Part shown: positions 34,401 to 49,052 of the stretch, in pieces | How positions within the stretch are numbered: the stretch's first letter is position 1 | How the letters are laid out: every line of letters begins with the position of its first letter | Source of the DNA: Pterois miles | Taxonomy: Eukaryota; Chordata; Actinopteri; Perciformes; Scorpaenidae | Reading direction: 5' to 3' | Length of the DNA: 64,000 nucleotides | NCBI GenBank assembly: GCA_947000775.1 | Contig: CAMQGK010000341.1 | Span: 6,127,501-6,191,500 of the forward strand | Notes under the pieces: model-generated | The model's database searches: none | What the model saw: only the letters and a program-made list of their open reading frames with translations | Told to the model about the DNA's origin: nothing | Translations under genes and position numbers: made by a program

Positions 34401-37379
34401 GACACTGCACATAAGCCAACAACAAAGACATAGACAAACAACACACAGATGAGTTGAGAGCTGTGGTAGAGCACAGGGACTGAAGATACAGAGTTTGTAG
34501 GGAGGTCAATCTTTTTGACTTTGCACTTTATGAAAACTATCCATAAGTATGAGACTGACTTCAAGACCTAACAAATTAACTGATCCACAGGTGGAGCATG
34601 CATGTCATGCTAGAATACATGAATCACATTTCTTTTTTTTAAAGTTTACATGACAATCATAATAAAACATTTTTTATATCAAAGGCTGTCTGCAGCAGGC
34701 TTTAATATAGTGCCAATGCACTTGCATTGTTAGCTGAGGTTACAGGCTCCAAACTGAAAACCCTGTTATTCTGACATGCAAAATTCCAAACTGTGAATGT
34801 GTCCACGTATGTGCTAATGCCTTAAGGGTCTCCATCATGCAGAGATGGCATGAGAGGCAAAAGAGTGGATGAGCACTACATCTAAAGGCTGAAAAGCATA
34901 ATCATCTATTGCCTCCCATATTCTGACAGAGCACCCCTGTGGGACACCTCCTACCCCAATCTTTTTGTCCTTCCAGTTTATCGTTTCCTGCAGGTCAAAC
35001 ACCTCTCTGGTGAGGGCATCTAACTGAGTCTGCATTCGCTGGCTCTCCTGGAGCGACATTGGAGCAGTAACAAGATGACACAATACAGGATAAAGAACAG
35101 TATAGGAAAAACTGAATGGAACAAAGACAAAAGGAGTGAAAATGCACATAAACCCATAGAGATACAAAAATGTGAGATAAGAACAGGTGGAACAGGGTGA
35201 GAAGAGATTAATTTGAGGAGATAATGCTGAGAAAGGAATGCATGTTCAAAGTCAGATAAGACAATGAAACAGAGCTAAATGCCAGAAGGGACAGAGGGGA
35301 CCTAGAGGCAGGCCAGTGCTAACCAATCCTTATCAAGTTCCTGCAGAACAGAGCCTCTTCTGCAGCTTGCACAGAGGTACTAACACCTTTCAATGAGTTG
35401 ACAGAATAACAGTCTGATGTGGTCACCCTAGCAGAAACGGTTTGTTTTTCTAATCAAAGGCCAGCCTTACCTCTATAAGCTCATCTCTCTGACGAATTCC
35501 CTCTTTCAGTTCTTCTTGTTTATGTTGCAAGACTGTACATGTGTGCTTCTGTCTTTCTAGTTCCTGAAACCAAACCATAGATAGAACATTTCGGACACAA
35601 CCCTTTCACAAGTCACAATTTTGTATCTTTAACCACATAAAATTGATTTCTGAAGTGTGATTTAACATGATAATAAACTTCACCTTTGACTTGTCTTCCA
35701 GCTCTCTCCTCATCTCAGCCATTTGTTCCTCCATCTCCTCTATGACATCCTTTAGTGTGTCCACTTGATAGATGAGGTTGCCTTTGTCATTGTCCAACTG
35801 TGCATTCGATACCATGGCTTTCTTATACTTCTCCTCCACCTCTGCAAGTGACTCCTGATAAGGGTGGGAGCATGTTAGTAAACAGAAAGCACAGCTCATC
35901 TACATGCACTAGGTGGGCTCTCTGGTACTATAAGTAAGTATTAGTTTTAAACACACATTGGCCAAACATATTACACACATCATTTATCTTATTTCTAAAT
36001 CTTATCTTTAAAGTAAAGGCATAATTCTGTGCTGCCTTTTGTGGTATTTTTCCATTTTAAACAGGTCACTTGGGACAAATATGAGTGGTGCAAGTGGTGA
36101 CATTGACCACGCAATAATCACAATACGGTGAATCACTTTCAAGAGTGAAACAAGGCAATGGTGTGAAAAGGGGATCTGAAAGAGAGAACTACAAGTGAAC
36201 AACCAGGAAACAAGATGAGGAAAAGTAATCAAGCTAAAGTGCATCAGCTGTATCAAACTAGACCAAGAACAAGACAAGAGTCTGGTTTGTTAGTAAACTA
36301 CTCTTATCAATAAAACATACAGTATCCTTTCTCGGAGAACGAGAAGCCGCAGAGAGTGACTGCCAACCAGAAGCCAATCCAATACTGTGGCAATGAAAGC
36401 CTGGGTGGAAGAGGAGCCTCAAAATTGAAAGCATGACTGTTATCTGTCAGCAGGTGGAGCATTTTAACTTGTCTTCTTACAACTTTGTACCCAGCTGAAT
36501 TGTGGGAGTGTCGTCATTTCAGGCCACAACCAGAGAGTTGGATCAAAACAGGAAGTGAGGGAAGATCATGCAAAAGAAGGATCATTACACAATTCACACT
36601 GGGAGCACGCAAAGACACGGCTGTGGTGTTAGGAGCTATAGGAGGGGGCACAGAGGAGTATGAGTTGGGAGGCAGGGAGGTTAGTGACGCCATACTGCTC
36701 CCAGAGAATAAGAGAAGGCATGCTGTGAGCTCAAGCCCCTCTACCTTCAGCTCTTTAAGCCCTTGCATGTACCGCCCTTCTACATCCTGAATCTGGTCCT
36801 TTAGTTCATAGATATCCTGTAAAGCAGATGGAAGGAATGGTTGGGGTGAAGTGGGGCATCAGAGAGGGCGGGGAATATCAAGGAGAGATAACAAAGCACC
36901 CGTGCTGCCATCTCAAAAACAATCCAGCTGGCATTCACATGACCAGCACACCCAGATATAAGTAACAGCTTCACAGGACACATGTCACATCCATAAAGAA
37001 AAATGGTTAAAGCAGAAACTTAGAATAGCAGGGAGAGCACAACAGAGAAAGTGCTGTGGGAGGTTCATATGCAGAAGGAACAGATGTATACATACAACTG
37101 TTCAGACACAGAACTTTTGGATTAGCATTTAAGCTTTCTGATAATGAACAGCTAAAACAAGCACAATTTTATTCATATGCTAGCATTTTTCATCAGTTTA
37201 TTCAGTCATATGTATAGCAGGGTGACACTGTGCATTGTATATCTTACCCTAAGTTCACTCAGACTGGTGTCAGGGTCATAGGCGCTACCCGTGTCTGTGC
37301 TGCCCCGTCGTGACGTGGTGCCACCCAGAGATGCCAACGTGGCTGCTGAGAGGCCTGGGGTGGCACAGCGGGAAGATGG
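31466..37379 (-). CDS. lrrfip2: lrrfip2 exons 16-26: coiled-coil region and C-terminus
   Basis: Contains PSSRCATPGLSAATLASLGG, DIYELKDQIQDVEGRYMQGL, the long YQVDTLKDVIEEMEEQMAEM coiled coil, two successive 31-codon exons, the ALERQKEYFDCIRNERDELR exon, then KHGLVIIPDGTPNGDVSHEP. The last helices end in LEKMKANRNALLSQQ. Exons 16-21 are phase 0-0; exons 22-24 (133, 171 and 80 nt) shift phase and return to 0. The 31-codon exons at 35,471-35,563 and 34,955-35,047 and the 34-codon exon at 34,176-34,277 may be alternatives to one another. Confidence 0.93.
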
Positions 37380-40300
37380 CTGAGAACACAAAGTACCACA
37401 ATGCTGCCATCAGAAAAACAGCGCAGCAGCAGCAGTACAATGCAACACAACTTTGACGTTATTCAAAGTTCATCATCTGATACTACAAGGTTCTTAAGTG
37501 ATCCTGCCCAATTCAAATCCTGCTAAGGGGGGTATTGTCACTGTCATGTGCTGAAGTGAATTTTATAAACCTGACAAACTAGCTCACAATTGCCACAGGC
37601 TGTGTATAAAAGTGACATAATGCTGCTTTGCTGATGTGTTGTGGTTACATGGTAGCTGACTAATATGGCATAGAAATCAATTTATTGTTCAGTGTGAGAT
37701 TAAACTCACTGACTATTGCACTGCCTATTTGGTGACTGGTGGAGATTTTGAATAAATAAAGTAAAACACAAAATGATGGTGCACTCACCCGACTAAAATC
37801 TGAATACTGCTTGTCACATTTTTCATCCAGCTGAAAGAAAGAGAAGAAATATTGTAAAAAGAGATATAGACAATTTTGAGGACACCCACCCTGTGTTGTC
37901 ATGCTTGGAGCTGTTTTTTCATCTGTAAATCAGGGAGTTAGTCAAGGAATTATGAGTCTGGGATAAGTGCTGCATGTTCACAGATCATAAACATTTGACA
38001 ACCAAACAAGCAATCGTAACAGTGAGTGAATCACACCACTCCATTAAAGACACTTGTCTAAGTTCATGCTGCACACACTGCAGCATTGCAGTGACATCAA
38101 CTTCAGCTGAACTTATACCACTCTACTTATTTATAGTCGATAAAAACACACTGTGGGATGAGTTTTGAAAACCAAAGGTTATTTTCAATCATGCATCACT
38201 GGGGTTGCACGATGCTATCCAGCCCACTGTTGTGAACTTAGCTTATCCACTTACAGCGTCCAGATCTGGAATGCTCAAATCATCGAGGTCAGACACAATA
38301 CTGCCTCTTCGGTTGGTGCGGCTGAAATAATCAGCAGCCGACTCACTAATGTCCGAGAAGTCAGAGGACTGCGTACAAACATAGAGGATGAAGAGGATAG
38401 AGGCAGAGAAATACAGAATAACAGAGGGCCAAAGAGAGGAAAGGGACAGAAGGAAAGCAATGACATATACAGCTAGAGGTCAAGGCATTTAAAATGTGTG
38501 ATAGGTATTGAAAAGAAACAGTTGAAAAGCTTTGATTATTAGATCATCAACTACAGTGACAGAACAGCATCAGTGTAGATTTTGTGCTGCCAATACTAGT
38601 CCCTACAGCTCACCACACTGTCCCTGCGGCCTCTGCTGAAGCGTTCCTGGGACACGCTGCTGACAGTGTCATCATCTGAAGAAGACTGACAGGAATACGT
38701 ACATACATATAAACACGTATGGACAAGATGAGGAGCCAAAGTAATGTAGCATGGCTGCATTCCCAATGCTTTTTCTGACACACACTTGTTCAAACAGCAA
38801 TCCGTCAGTCTCTGTATTAAACAGATTATTGGATTACTCAAAAGACTCTATACGTAATGCCAATTCATGCAATTAGGATAATTTTGTCAAATGCACTGAC
38901 TGGAGCTAAGTCAGATAGGACAACCTCACAACAACTTCTTAGCCTGCACAGCACGCCAGAAGAAATCCTCAATTCACACACTTTAACCTTTTCAGCTCCA
39001 CCCTTCTTTACCATAGACCCATGATTTTTGTCTTTTTTAGGGGTAGATAAGGAGTATTTAGGGGTAGATAGCAGGTCTGCAGTATATGTCACATTGAAGT
39101 GGTGGACATCATCATAAAACTGTGAACCTGAAGATTAATCCCTCCAAAATACCAAATTAAGACACTAAGACCCCGAGGAACACCATAGAAAAAGCCATGC
39201 TTTGATTTTTGCAACAAATGCATTTTTTGGTGATTGGATGGCGAGCGCTCCTGTTCTGGAAATTGCTCAAAAACCCCTTTATTGTCAATATATCTAGGTG
39301 TCCTCGAGGTCACAACTGGTCATTTATACTGTACAGTGAGGTCAATAAAAAAAAAAATGGTCACACTATAATGAAATGGCTACAATGGGGACTACCATCC
39401 TCACACATGAATACAGTTGGGCTTAATGGATCTACAAAAGTTTCAACTTTACATTCATACCTAATTTATGCAATTCCAGGACTGTACAGGAACCCTTGTG
39501 TGCAGAAACCAATGGGCAAAAAATGACACATTTATAATACATGCAAAAAACTGTATGGTTCTTGCCCCAGACTGCATGTGATTTGCATAAAGCGGGCATG
39601 TCTGTAAAGGGAAGACTTGCAGGTACCCACAGAACCCATTTTCATTCATATATCTTGAGGTCAGAGGTCAAGGGGCTCCTTTGAAAATGGTTGAGCCAGT
39701 TTTTCCTCACCAAAATTTAGCTCAACTTTGGAGCATTATTTAACCTCCTTCTTGACATGCTAGTATGACATGGTTGGTATCAGTGGATTCCTTATGTTCT
39801 AGTGTCACATGATACCGGGACCTTCCCTCTAGCTCTAAAAGGGAGCCTGCTACAGCCTCTGAAATAAAGTCTGCCAATGGCACTGGCAAGGAGTGGAAGA
39901 GGTTAATGTCAGTCAACAATGTTGTTCCCTAAAGCAAGCTGTAGCTAGTTTTCTAGGGATCAATATTGTCCCTAGGAGGAGGGAGGCCTGGTGCTGACAG
40001 GGGGCGAGGGGAAGCTTGTTAATAGTGGGCATCTGTATGTGGTGTTAGCTGACATCATGCAGGGAGGCGGTGGTTTTAAGGTGCTCACCACAGGGCTGCT
40101 GCGGGTGGAGCTGGCTCCAGAGGAGTACCAGCTGTATTCAGAGGGCTGTTGATGGGGGAGGACAGGACAGGGGATCAACATGAAGACAGACGTCAGGCCA
40201 CTTGCACAACAGTTAACTGCTGTGATGGTAACATTGCTGTAATGCTGTTTGGCAAATATTCAGAAGACTTACAGCTCTTGAACTGTACCCTGAGCCATAA

Positions 40301-43300
40301 AGACCAGTGTCATCACAAATAGAGGCCTGAGGGCACACATGGGAGACAATGCAGGGCTCAGCAAAACACAGGAGGGAGCATCATTCTTTGACACACTAAC
40401 TAAGGAGTAGACTGACATTCTCTGGGCCATGCAATAAGCAGAAACTGAAAAATTTTCAACATCAAGTAGGCCATTTGTTTCAGTACGCTAAAGGCCCTGA
40501 GACACCAATCCGATGGTCAGTGTCAGCCTAGATTTGTGGTGTGTCCTGCACCTCATCCCTAAAGTGCCGCGTCAGAGGCTTTTCTGCCAAGTCGGCATGT
40601 TGAATCGGCGGGGGAGCCTGTCAGTGAAAGAAATCACTCTGATTGGCTGTTCAGTTCAAACTAATCAGGGCATGAAAAGAGAAATGGAAGTGAGGAAAGC
40701 ATAGAGTTAACTCAAGAGAACAAATACAGAAGGTTCTTCTCATATTTCATCTTCATCTCATCTGATCATTCCAATACACGGATATTTTCACAACGACATG
40801 ACCATCTGGAATCAAGCTAAGTGGTGAGTGAGGGTGGTGTTGTTGTGTCTGGGCCTTACAACAAAAGCACTGGCTTCTCACAAACTTCTACCTTATCTAA
40901 CTGAAGCACAAATCTCTGGCCACCGCCAAGTGCTCAGTATCCAGGAGCTAAATATAAACGATCCCAACCACCCTGGGCATCCTATCAGGTCTATGTGGCC
41001 ACAAGAGAGGGGGAATGTCTACTTCTGAATGTAACTAGAGGGATGCTGAGAGATGTTGGCCAATCAACTGACCATGCTGTAGCTGCGAGAGAGCCCCGTG
41101 CCAGTGGTGGAGGACGAGGAAGTGGTGGCCTGTCAAAGAGGAGGGGAGCAGGGAAATGTCAGTTTAGATGACAGAGGAAAGCTGTAGTAGGAATGTGAGG
41201 AGGAGTGCAAAACAGGATGAATGTTTTGCTGACCCTGTAACATTTAGGGCGCAATGTGTTGAGGAGTAGTTAGGTTAGGTGACACTGCCAATGTCGACTG
41301 TTTTAATACTGGTGGAGGAGCACCACCCTTTGTCAGTCACCAAGTTATCTACATAAATTCAAATGACCATAAAAACTATTTTACAGTGGGGAGCTACACT
41401 AGCTACAAAACCATGTTGCTCGCTTTGCTTTGATGATTTTTACGACACAAACAATATCTCTTATTGCAGTTATATAACAAGTTTGTTAGGCATATAAATG
41501 TCCAGTAAAGTAGACCATGCAGATAGGAATATACAGCTTCAACTAGCTCTAGTTTCACTTAGTCTTCTTTAAGCACATCAGTCTGCATATAAAAAGGTTG
41601 AATGTTGGACAGCACTGTCAGGGGGACCGACCCGAGGCTGATAGGTGGAAATGGAGGGAGGAGGCGTTGGTTTGGTCTTCGTTAGGCTGGTGTAGTTCCT
41701 TTGATCGTGGTAAAGTCCAGTCTGGAAGGGTAGCAACATAATGTGACCTCAAATAAACACCAACATAACAAATTTAATCCTAAAGTGTCAGACTAATATC
41801 TATTTCAGACATATTCAACACGGCTTGGTCAGCATCTGTGTGACGCTTCCCAAGGCAATGAATAATTAGTCTAATCAGTGATCAGTCCAGTAAATCTCCA
41901 CCACAAGCCATTATCTACACTGCCTCCATGCTTGAGGCTGCAGAAGAGACACACTAAACACTAAAGGAGTACACTAACCAGCAAGTCCTTCTTCGAGGAG
42001 CTGGACGAAGATCTTTTATGGCCATGCAGGTCATTGTACACAGAACTCTGCTCAGCCCAGAAAAAAAAAAAAATTAAAAAAGAAAAGCAAAAAGGAGACA
42101 AAGGCGTGAGAGGAAAAGCATAGAAGCTGTGATGAACAGAAGATTATCACATAGGTACATACAGTGGAGCGGGAACTCTTGAGGATGGAGCTAGAGGAGA
42201 GGCCATCAGACTGAAGAGAGAACAGGAGTCACAAGAATTATGATCAGAAAAGATCAAACATCTGAGATGCCGTCAGGTTGCTGTTAGGTGTGCACTAGCA
42301 GGATACACTTCACATCTTACCAACACTAGGTTAGTTCAGGCAACAAGTAATCCAACACAGCAACAGATCAAGCAAACCATTTATCTATCTACACCCTGCC
42401 AAGGCAGCATGATGGAACAAAAGCATTTGCCAATGGCACTTCTTCCATTATGATGGTTGTGATGTTCTTAATAAACTGTTATGGACAAGATGGCTGCTAC
42501 ATGCAGCGGTTTCCTGACCAAATAATGTTTGTGATACTGTTTGTCTGATACTGTCTTTTAAAGCGTCAGTACGCAACACTTTCTGGCATCATTGGGCAAA
42601 AAAATCCATAATAACCTCTCAGCATATTGTAATTCAAGTGTTGTAATTCAAGTGAGAAAACTCGACTTTGGCTTTCAGCCTTAAAAAATGTAGCCTGTGA
42701 CTGAAGACTTAAACCAGTCACAGGTCATTTCAGAGAGAGAGAGCATTCCTACTGGCTGTGCTCCAGCCATGTAAGTGGTGCTTCGTATTCCCTCAACAGA
42801 TCTCAACATGGCTGCCAGGTCACAAACTTTCTCATTTTACATCTAAACCGTGCACTTCAGATGTTTCTGAAAACATCTGAAGTGAGAAACAGGCATTAAC
42901 GTAACATAATATTGATTCATATTTGATCAGTGCTGCTGAGTTTGGCCGTTTGGTCAGAGTTTGTGAGTAATAGCTGGGTCTCACATTGAAGCTGGACAGC
43001 AGACTCCAGCTGGGCTCTGACTGGTTGTTTTCCTCCAGTCTGTGAAATCTTGCAGATGCCATTAGGAGCACCAGAGGACACCAGATTACCTATTTCATAT
43101 ATTACTCAGGATATTGCAACCATTTTATAAAAATAACTTTTTTTTTTTTTTTAAATCACTTGCTCCAATCTCACCTACTTCAGTTTGTCTGCATTTCTTT
43201 TATGTAATGCTTGTTGTCATATGTAATGCTTGTCATGTATGCCTGTACTGTCTTTTTAACTTTTGATATTTATACCCACTACTCCCTCTGCTCAGGAAGA

Positions 43301-46300
43301 TTTTCCTTTTGCCAGGTCGCCATTGTAAAAAAAAAAAAAAAAATTCTTAATTGACTTGCCTGGTTAAATAAAACTAAAAATGATGTTAAAAACACACGTT
43401 ATTTTGTATCAATGAGAACAAATGCAGACTGTATATTTATACAGATTCTGGATGCACTAAAAGTCTTGTCAAGGTACAAATTTCCAGCACTTTAAAAGCT
43501 GAAATTTAAAAGCTGACATTTTAAAATCCAACTTAAGTGTCAGTCCATCGCACAGCAACACATGCAAGAAAGATACAGGGATTAATTCAATGTGGAAAAG
43601 AAGTGAAACAGATGCCTCCAACAATCCAATTCCATGTTTCCTTTCAGGTATAACCTATTCTGTTATGTGTGAATCTCTGATATAAAAAAATATAACTGGG
43701 GTAGAAGTAGATGAGACAGATTGAAGGAAAGTGGAAACACTAAAGAAATCTGAAGTCCTGCAACAGTTGGTTGGTTCTAAGTAAATTCTGCTTAGCACCA
43801 CAAAGTCAGCCAGACCTGAACTTTGGGAACATGCTGAGAATCCAGGTATTTACTGAGTTGCCAGACTCCGCACAAATACACATTATTCTCACACATGCAC
43901 ACAAAACGCACCAACACATCTTTTCTACGGGAACTGGATCGACTCTTAGACCCCAGGTCACGCAATGCTGATGATGAGGTTGACTTCAAATAAAAAACAA
44001 ACAAAAGCAAACATTAGGAGAAGTCTTCACTTCACCAACTTTTTTCTGCTACTGTATGATGCAGATTTCACACATATGCATTAATTAAACAAGAGCTTTC
44101 CTATTAAGAACAATGGCTTTCACACATCTGTGTGCCCCTATGAGAGCACAGTCTTAATACAAACTGGCAGGGATTTATTATGTATTACGCACCCTGTAGC
44201 TGCGGACTGACATGACATCATCATCCAGCCCCTGCTGATGTGGAAACATGGAGTCACAGCAGAAAAGCAGACAGAGAGGAACATGGGTGATGAGAGATTA
44301 ACTGCAGGATTAAAGCAGAAGGAAGAAAGGAAATACAGGCAGACAAAGAGGAAGTGTGTAGGGGAGATACAGACCCGGCGATGACGGCTGCTGGATATAC
44401 TACTACTAGAGCCTCTGGCTTTTTCTGAGTCAGCCTGGAGCAAGGAAGGAAAGTTGGGAAAGATTATAGAGTGAAAGTAGAGAGGCTCAATCACAGGGGT
44501 GAGTAAGGTCACTGCAATGCTCAGCAGTTGCTATGCAAAGCCAAAACCATGCTAAACAACTTCTGTCATCATGTTTATACCCAAATGGATGTCATAAACA
44601 TTTGTAAATGTTATCCTCTTTAAGCATGGCAGCAAGATTAATGATATACAAAAACAGATAATATATTGCACATTGTGGTCTCATCTGTTTTTTTAAAAAG
44701 GCAACTTAACTGCACACAATAAAAATATCTCCTTCTCTTTCTGGTGTTGATACACCAACAGACATTGAATTCCATGCAAAAGTTATTCATCAACAAGCAT
44801 CATTCCTTTCTGAAGTAGCTGGGAGTTTGAGGAGTAGCACTGAACGTCCAAACCACCGTCTTGCATGCAGACTCACCCACCCTAAATAAAGTCAAAGGCC
44901 AATGCTTTCTCTACGAATACACACAGCCACAGATTACGGTGTCTCCAAAGCAAATACACTCCTGAGGCATATTTCCACAGTGAGGCACAGGGTAGTCTGG
45001 GAGTCAAGTGTAGCTAAATGGTCAGGCTTCACTGGGGCTCAATCCCACACAACAGGCTGTGTTAGTGGAGTGAGAGGCTGCAACACTCTCTTGCGCTTGC
45101 CTACCATCCACTGGTGGATCTGACCCCATTTTCTGTTGCTACTGCTGGATGAGTGGTAAGAACGCTAGACAGAGGGAGAAGAGCCAGGAAAAACATACAA
45201 TCATGCTTCACTTAAAACTGCTGAAATGCAAAAACTGGGTGATATTCACATCAGGAATAGAAATCTGTGGACATGCAGCACTTCACTTTTCTTTCTGTGG
45301 TTACATGTTTGTGTATGAACTGTCACATTAAACTAAAAATGTCTTTCAAGGCATAAAGCCAAACAGCTCCTCTGCACCTGTGACTATGGAGGCAGATGAG
45401 CAGCTTGCCAACACAGAGTCAGTTAATGTAGCAACCGTTGATGTAAAAACAATAAATGAAAGACAGAGGAGAAAACAAGGCCAATTTCCATGATCAATCT
45501 ACAGTGGATCTATGCTGACAGCAGCAATTATGGGCCATTACAATAGCTTGCTTGATGGGTTGAATAATGGTCACAGAGCATTTCTGCCAGTAAGGTCCAC
45601 TTTGCATTATATACCTCTTTTTGCTGCCGTTCAAGTTCCCTCATCCGAATATCCCTGGCCTCTGCTCGAGCCGCCCTCTTCGCTGCAAGCCTTGCCTCCG
45701 CCTGTGAGACACAACATGAACACACTTGTTAGCAATGACTGGAAACTCGTAAAAGGTGACTTTAGGACATGCCCAAAGAGCGCAAGGAATAAACACAAGG
45801 AAGGGAATAGCTTCACTCAAAAAACAATCACACAGAAAAATGTAGACAAGTATATGTGGGTACTCAAGTCAGTATCCTGTAAGAGAAAAGAGCTGTACAC
45901 ATAGGCTGGTTTATCTTCTTTATCGCTGCTTAAGTGTGGTTGTAAAGCCCTATGAGAGCCCAGCATCTTTCCCCAGAAACGAAGTAACCAACCTTTTGAT
46001 AATGTTTGGCTTTATGGAAGCACAGCGTAGCTATAACACTGTAGTTTATTATTTAGATGTATTAAATAAATCAAATTAAAAAATGTAAAAAGATGCAGAA
46101 TTGCTTTGTTTTCTCAGATATACAGTCTAGTTTAGGACAGTAATGTGCAGCATCAGTATAATGTGGTGAGTCTATAATAACTTTTCTGCTGATAGCACAT
46201 ATTTACTTGCAATAAGTAACACTGCCTTTTAAATTATTTTCGAAAAACAACTGCATATTCAAAACAATAAGCCACACAAAAAGACTTGGTGGTAACCTCA

Positions 46301-48975
46301 CACTAGGAATAATGAAGTTACATTGGCCAGGTTGATCAATATATCCCCAATTGTACCAGTATCTCTATATATTTCTGCCAATAAGTAACAAGAAATGTCA
46401 GAACAAAAATGTCAAAGATACAGTATATCTGAGGAAATTTATAAACAGTCCACTCTGTACATATCTTGATATGGATTTAGGCTTTCCTTAGCAAAATAGT
46501 TTGTTTATAAAAACATATTAATATTGGACGACAACATCATTTTCATCTCCTAATTTCCTACTCTCTCAAATATTTTTAGCAGCTACTAAATCTGCAATCG
46601 GTTGGGCTTTAATATGAAAACTGTCCAGCACACATTTTCAAAAGAGTTCATACTGTATAGAAGGGGTGTCAAACTTATTTTACTTCAGGGACCACATACA
46701 GTTCAGTTTGACATCCAGTGGTAGAGTAAAACCACAGCACAGTAACCCATAAATAACAACACCTCCAAATGTTCCCTTCCTGTTAGAGTAAAAAAGTACA
46801 AGTGCACTCTGAAAATGATCACAATTTCTGAAAAATCCAGCCCAAAATACAAATAAATGTGCATTTAACTGCAAAATTGGAATTAATTATTGATTCAGAG
46901 TTAAAAAGTCACAAATTCAACTAAAAACAATCATTACTCTGGCTTACTATGTCAAAATTTGGACATTATTTACTTGAAATCTGGACTTAATTCCCAAACT
47001 ATCTCAAAATCAAGAATCTCAATTTTCGCATTAAATATACATATCTTTGAGTCGTTTGACTCCCCAAGTTTAAGTCAAAAGTTTAATTTCATTCCCTTAA
47101 TATTATATTTGACTTAATATCTCATCATTTTGGCTCCCAATGTCAAAATTCAGACTTATTTTAATTTATATTTGGACTTCACTTATATTTGAATTCCCAT
47201 TACAAGCCATAAATGTGAAAACTTTTGAGCCTCAAAAAAATAAAATCTCCCATATTTCTGCAATTTGTACACTTTGTAAAGTCATTTAGTGGGCCGGATT
47301 GGACGCTTTGGCGGGCCAGTTCTGCCCCCCTGGGCCGTATGTTTGACACCCTTGCTGTACGGTGTGCCCTCAGCTGACCAGTTTTGTCTGTGAATCACAG
47401 CTCTGTAGTCCTGTCCAGAGGGAGTGCTTGGGATGGCTCATCACCAACAGCATGTGCTAACCATCACTTTCAGGAGGGCTGATTTAAAGACCTCATGGGG
47501 GAGATGCCAATATCACACAAACAAACTGACAGAAAAGTACAGGATCAAGAGAAAACAATGTGAGTCACAATAGTGTGGTTGTGCTCAGTCGGTAAACATA
47601 TAGGTTACTAGCTGAACCTTATGAAGCACAAACAAGTCTAAGTCAAAGCCAAACTGAGCCCGACAACCTCTCCTCTGGGGGGTAAAAGGGAGGAGAGTCG
47701 TCACACAATTTGCCCCAAACTGAGTCAGTACCCCAGCAGAAGGAGCTAATTAAGGCAAGCCCTACACAGCCCCGAGGAGTTACACAGGTGAGGATGTAAA
47801 CTATCCTTCCATTACGTCCATAATACCAATTACATTCCGTACATGCTCTGAAACTGAACATCCCACCAACAAAGAATGGCACGCTTGCTCATGGAGCCAA
47901 GCCCTTTATCTCCAACTAAAAGACAGTCCATAAATACAGCGTGTGGTGTGTACAGTATCTCACTGCAGGCAAACACTGTCAGCATTCCAGTAATTTCTTA
48001 TCTGCACTGCCAGAATAGAAGGCCTGTGGGCATAGGCTATTCCTGTTTCAATACTAGCCTGCAGTGAACAAACAGTGTTTTATAATAATGCTGAAACACC
48101 CTAAACCACCCACATTCAGGTTCTTTTTGCCTACACACCTAGTGTTGTGTAAAAGGAAACTGACAGGCCTAAACCTAGTTGTTACCAAAAACCATTTTAA
48201 AAACAGGAAAAGAAGCTTAAATAGGTTTCAACAGTAGTAGGAAATGATCTGTATCTATTTAGACAGACCAAAGTTTTAATTCAGTATACTTACCACGTTG
48301 TTTTACAGTGATAAGATACCGTAATCTAATGTCCCAGGACATGCAGTGAGTGAAAACCATGAAACAGAATGATAGAATGAGCAAATTTGGGGTAATGAGT
48401 AAGATACAGTAAAGCCCATTACACAAAAATGTGCATTTTTTTTTTTTTTTAGGTAACAATAACCTTCATTTATAAATTGTAACTTGACAGCAAATTAAAC
48501 TTTACTTTTTATTTTACTGTTAACAAACAATGAAATGATTATTAGTATTATTTACCAATTATTAGTTATGCTAAAATTTCTATTAATTTATCATTAGTTT
48601 GTGTAATATTAAATAGTTTAGCACTTCTGCGTTGTACCATAGCTGATGAGACAACAATTACATACTGATTACATTAATTAACTGTTTATTAACAGTTTAT
48701 TGTGGCAAACATATTTTATATACTATATTAATTATTTGTTTGTGAATACCACATTATTTGTAAACATTTAAGAGATTGTTTGTAAAACATCTAGAAACAT
48801 TACATAGGTGATAGACCAGAAACCATTAATTATCAACCCCTGACAAAGTATTAACTATCTATCTAAATAAAGTTTATATATGCTTCACATATTTATTTAC
48901 TATTTAACAAGGTATTCAAATCATCAGTTGCAAAGTTTATAGCATGTCTACACATACTGTATAGACATGCACACC

Positions 48976-49052
<77 letters not shown>

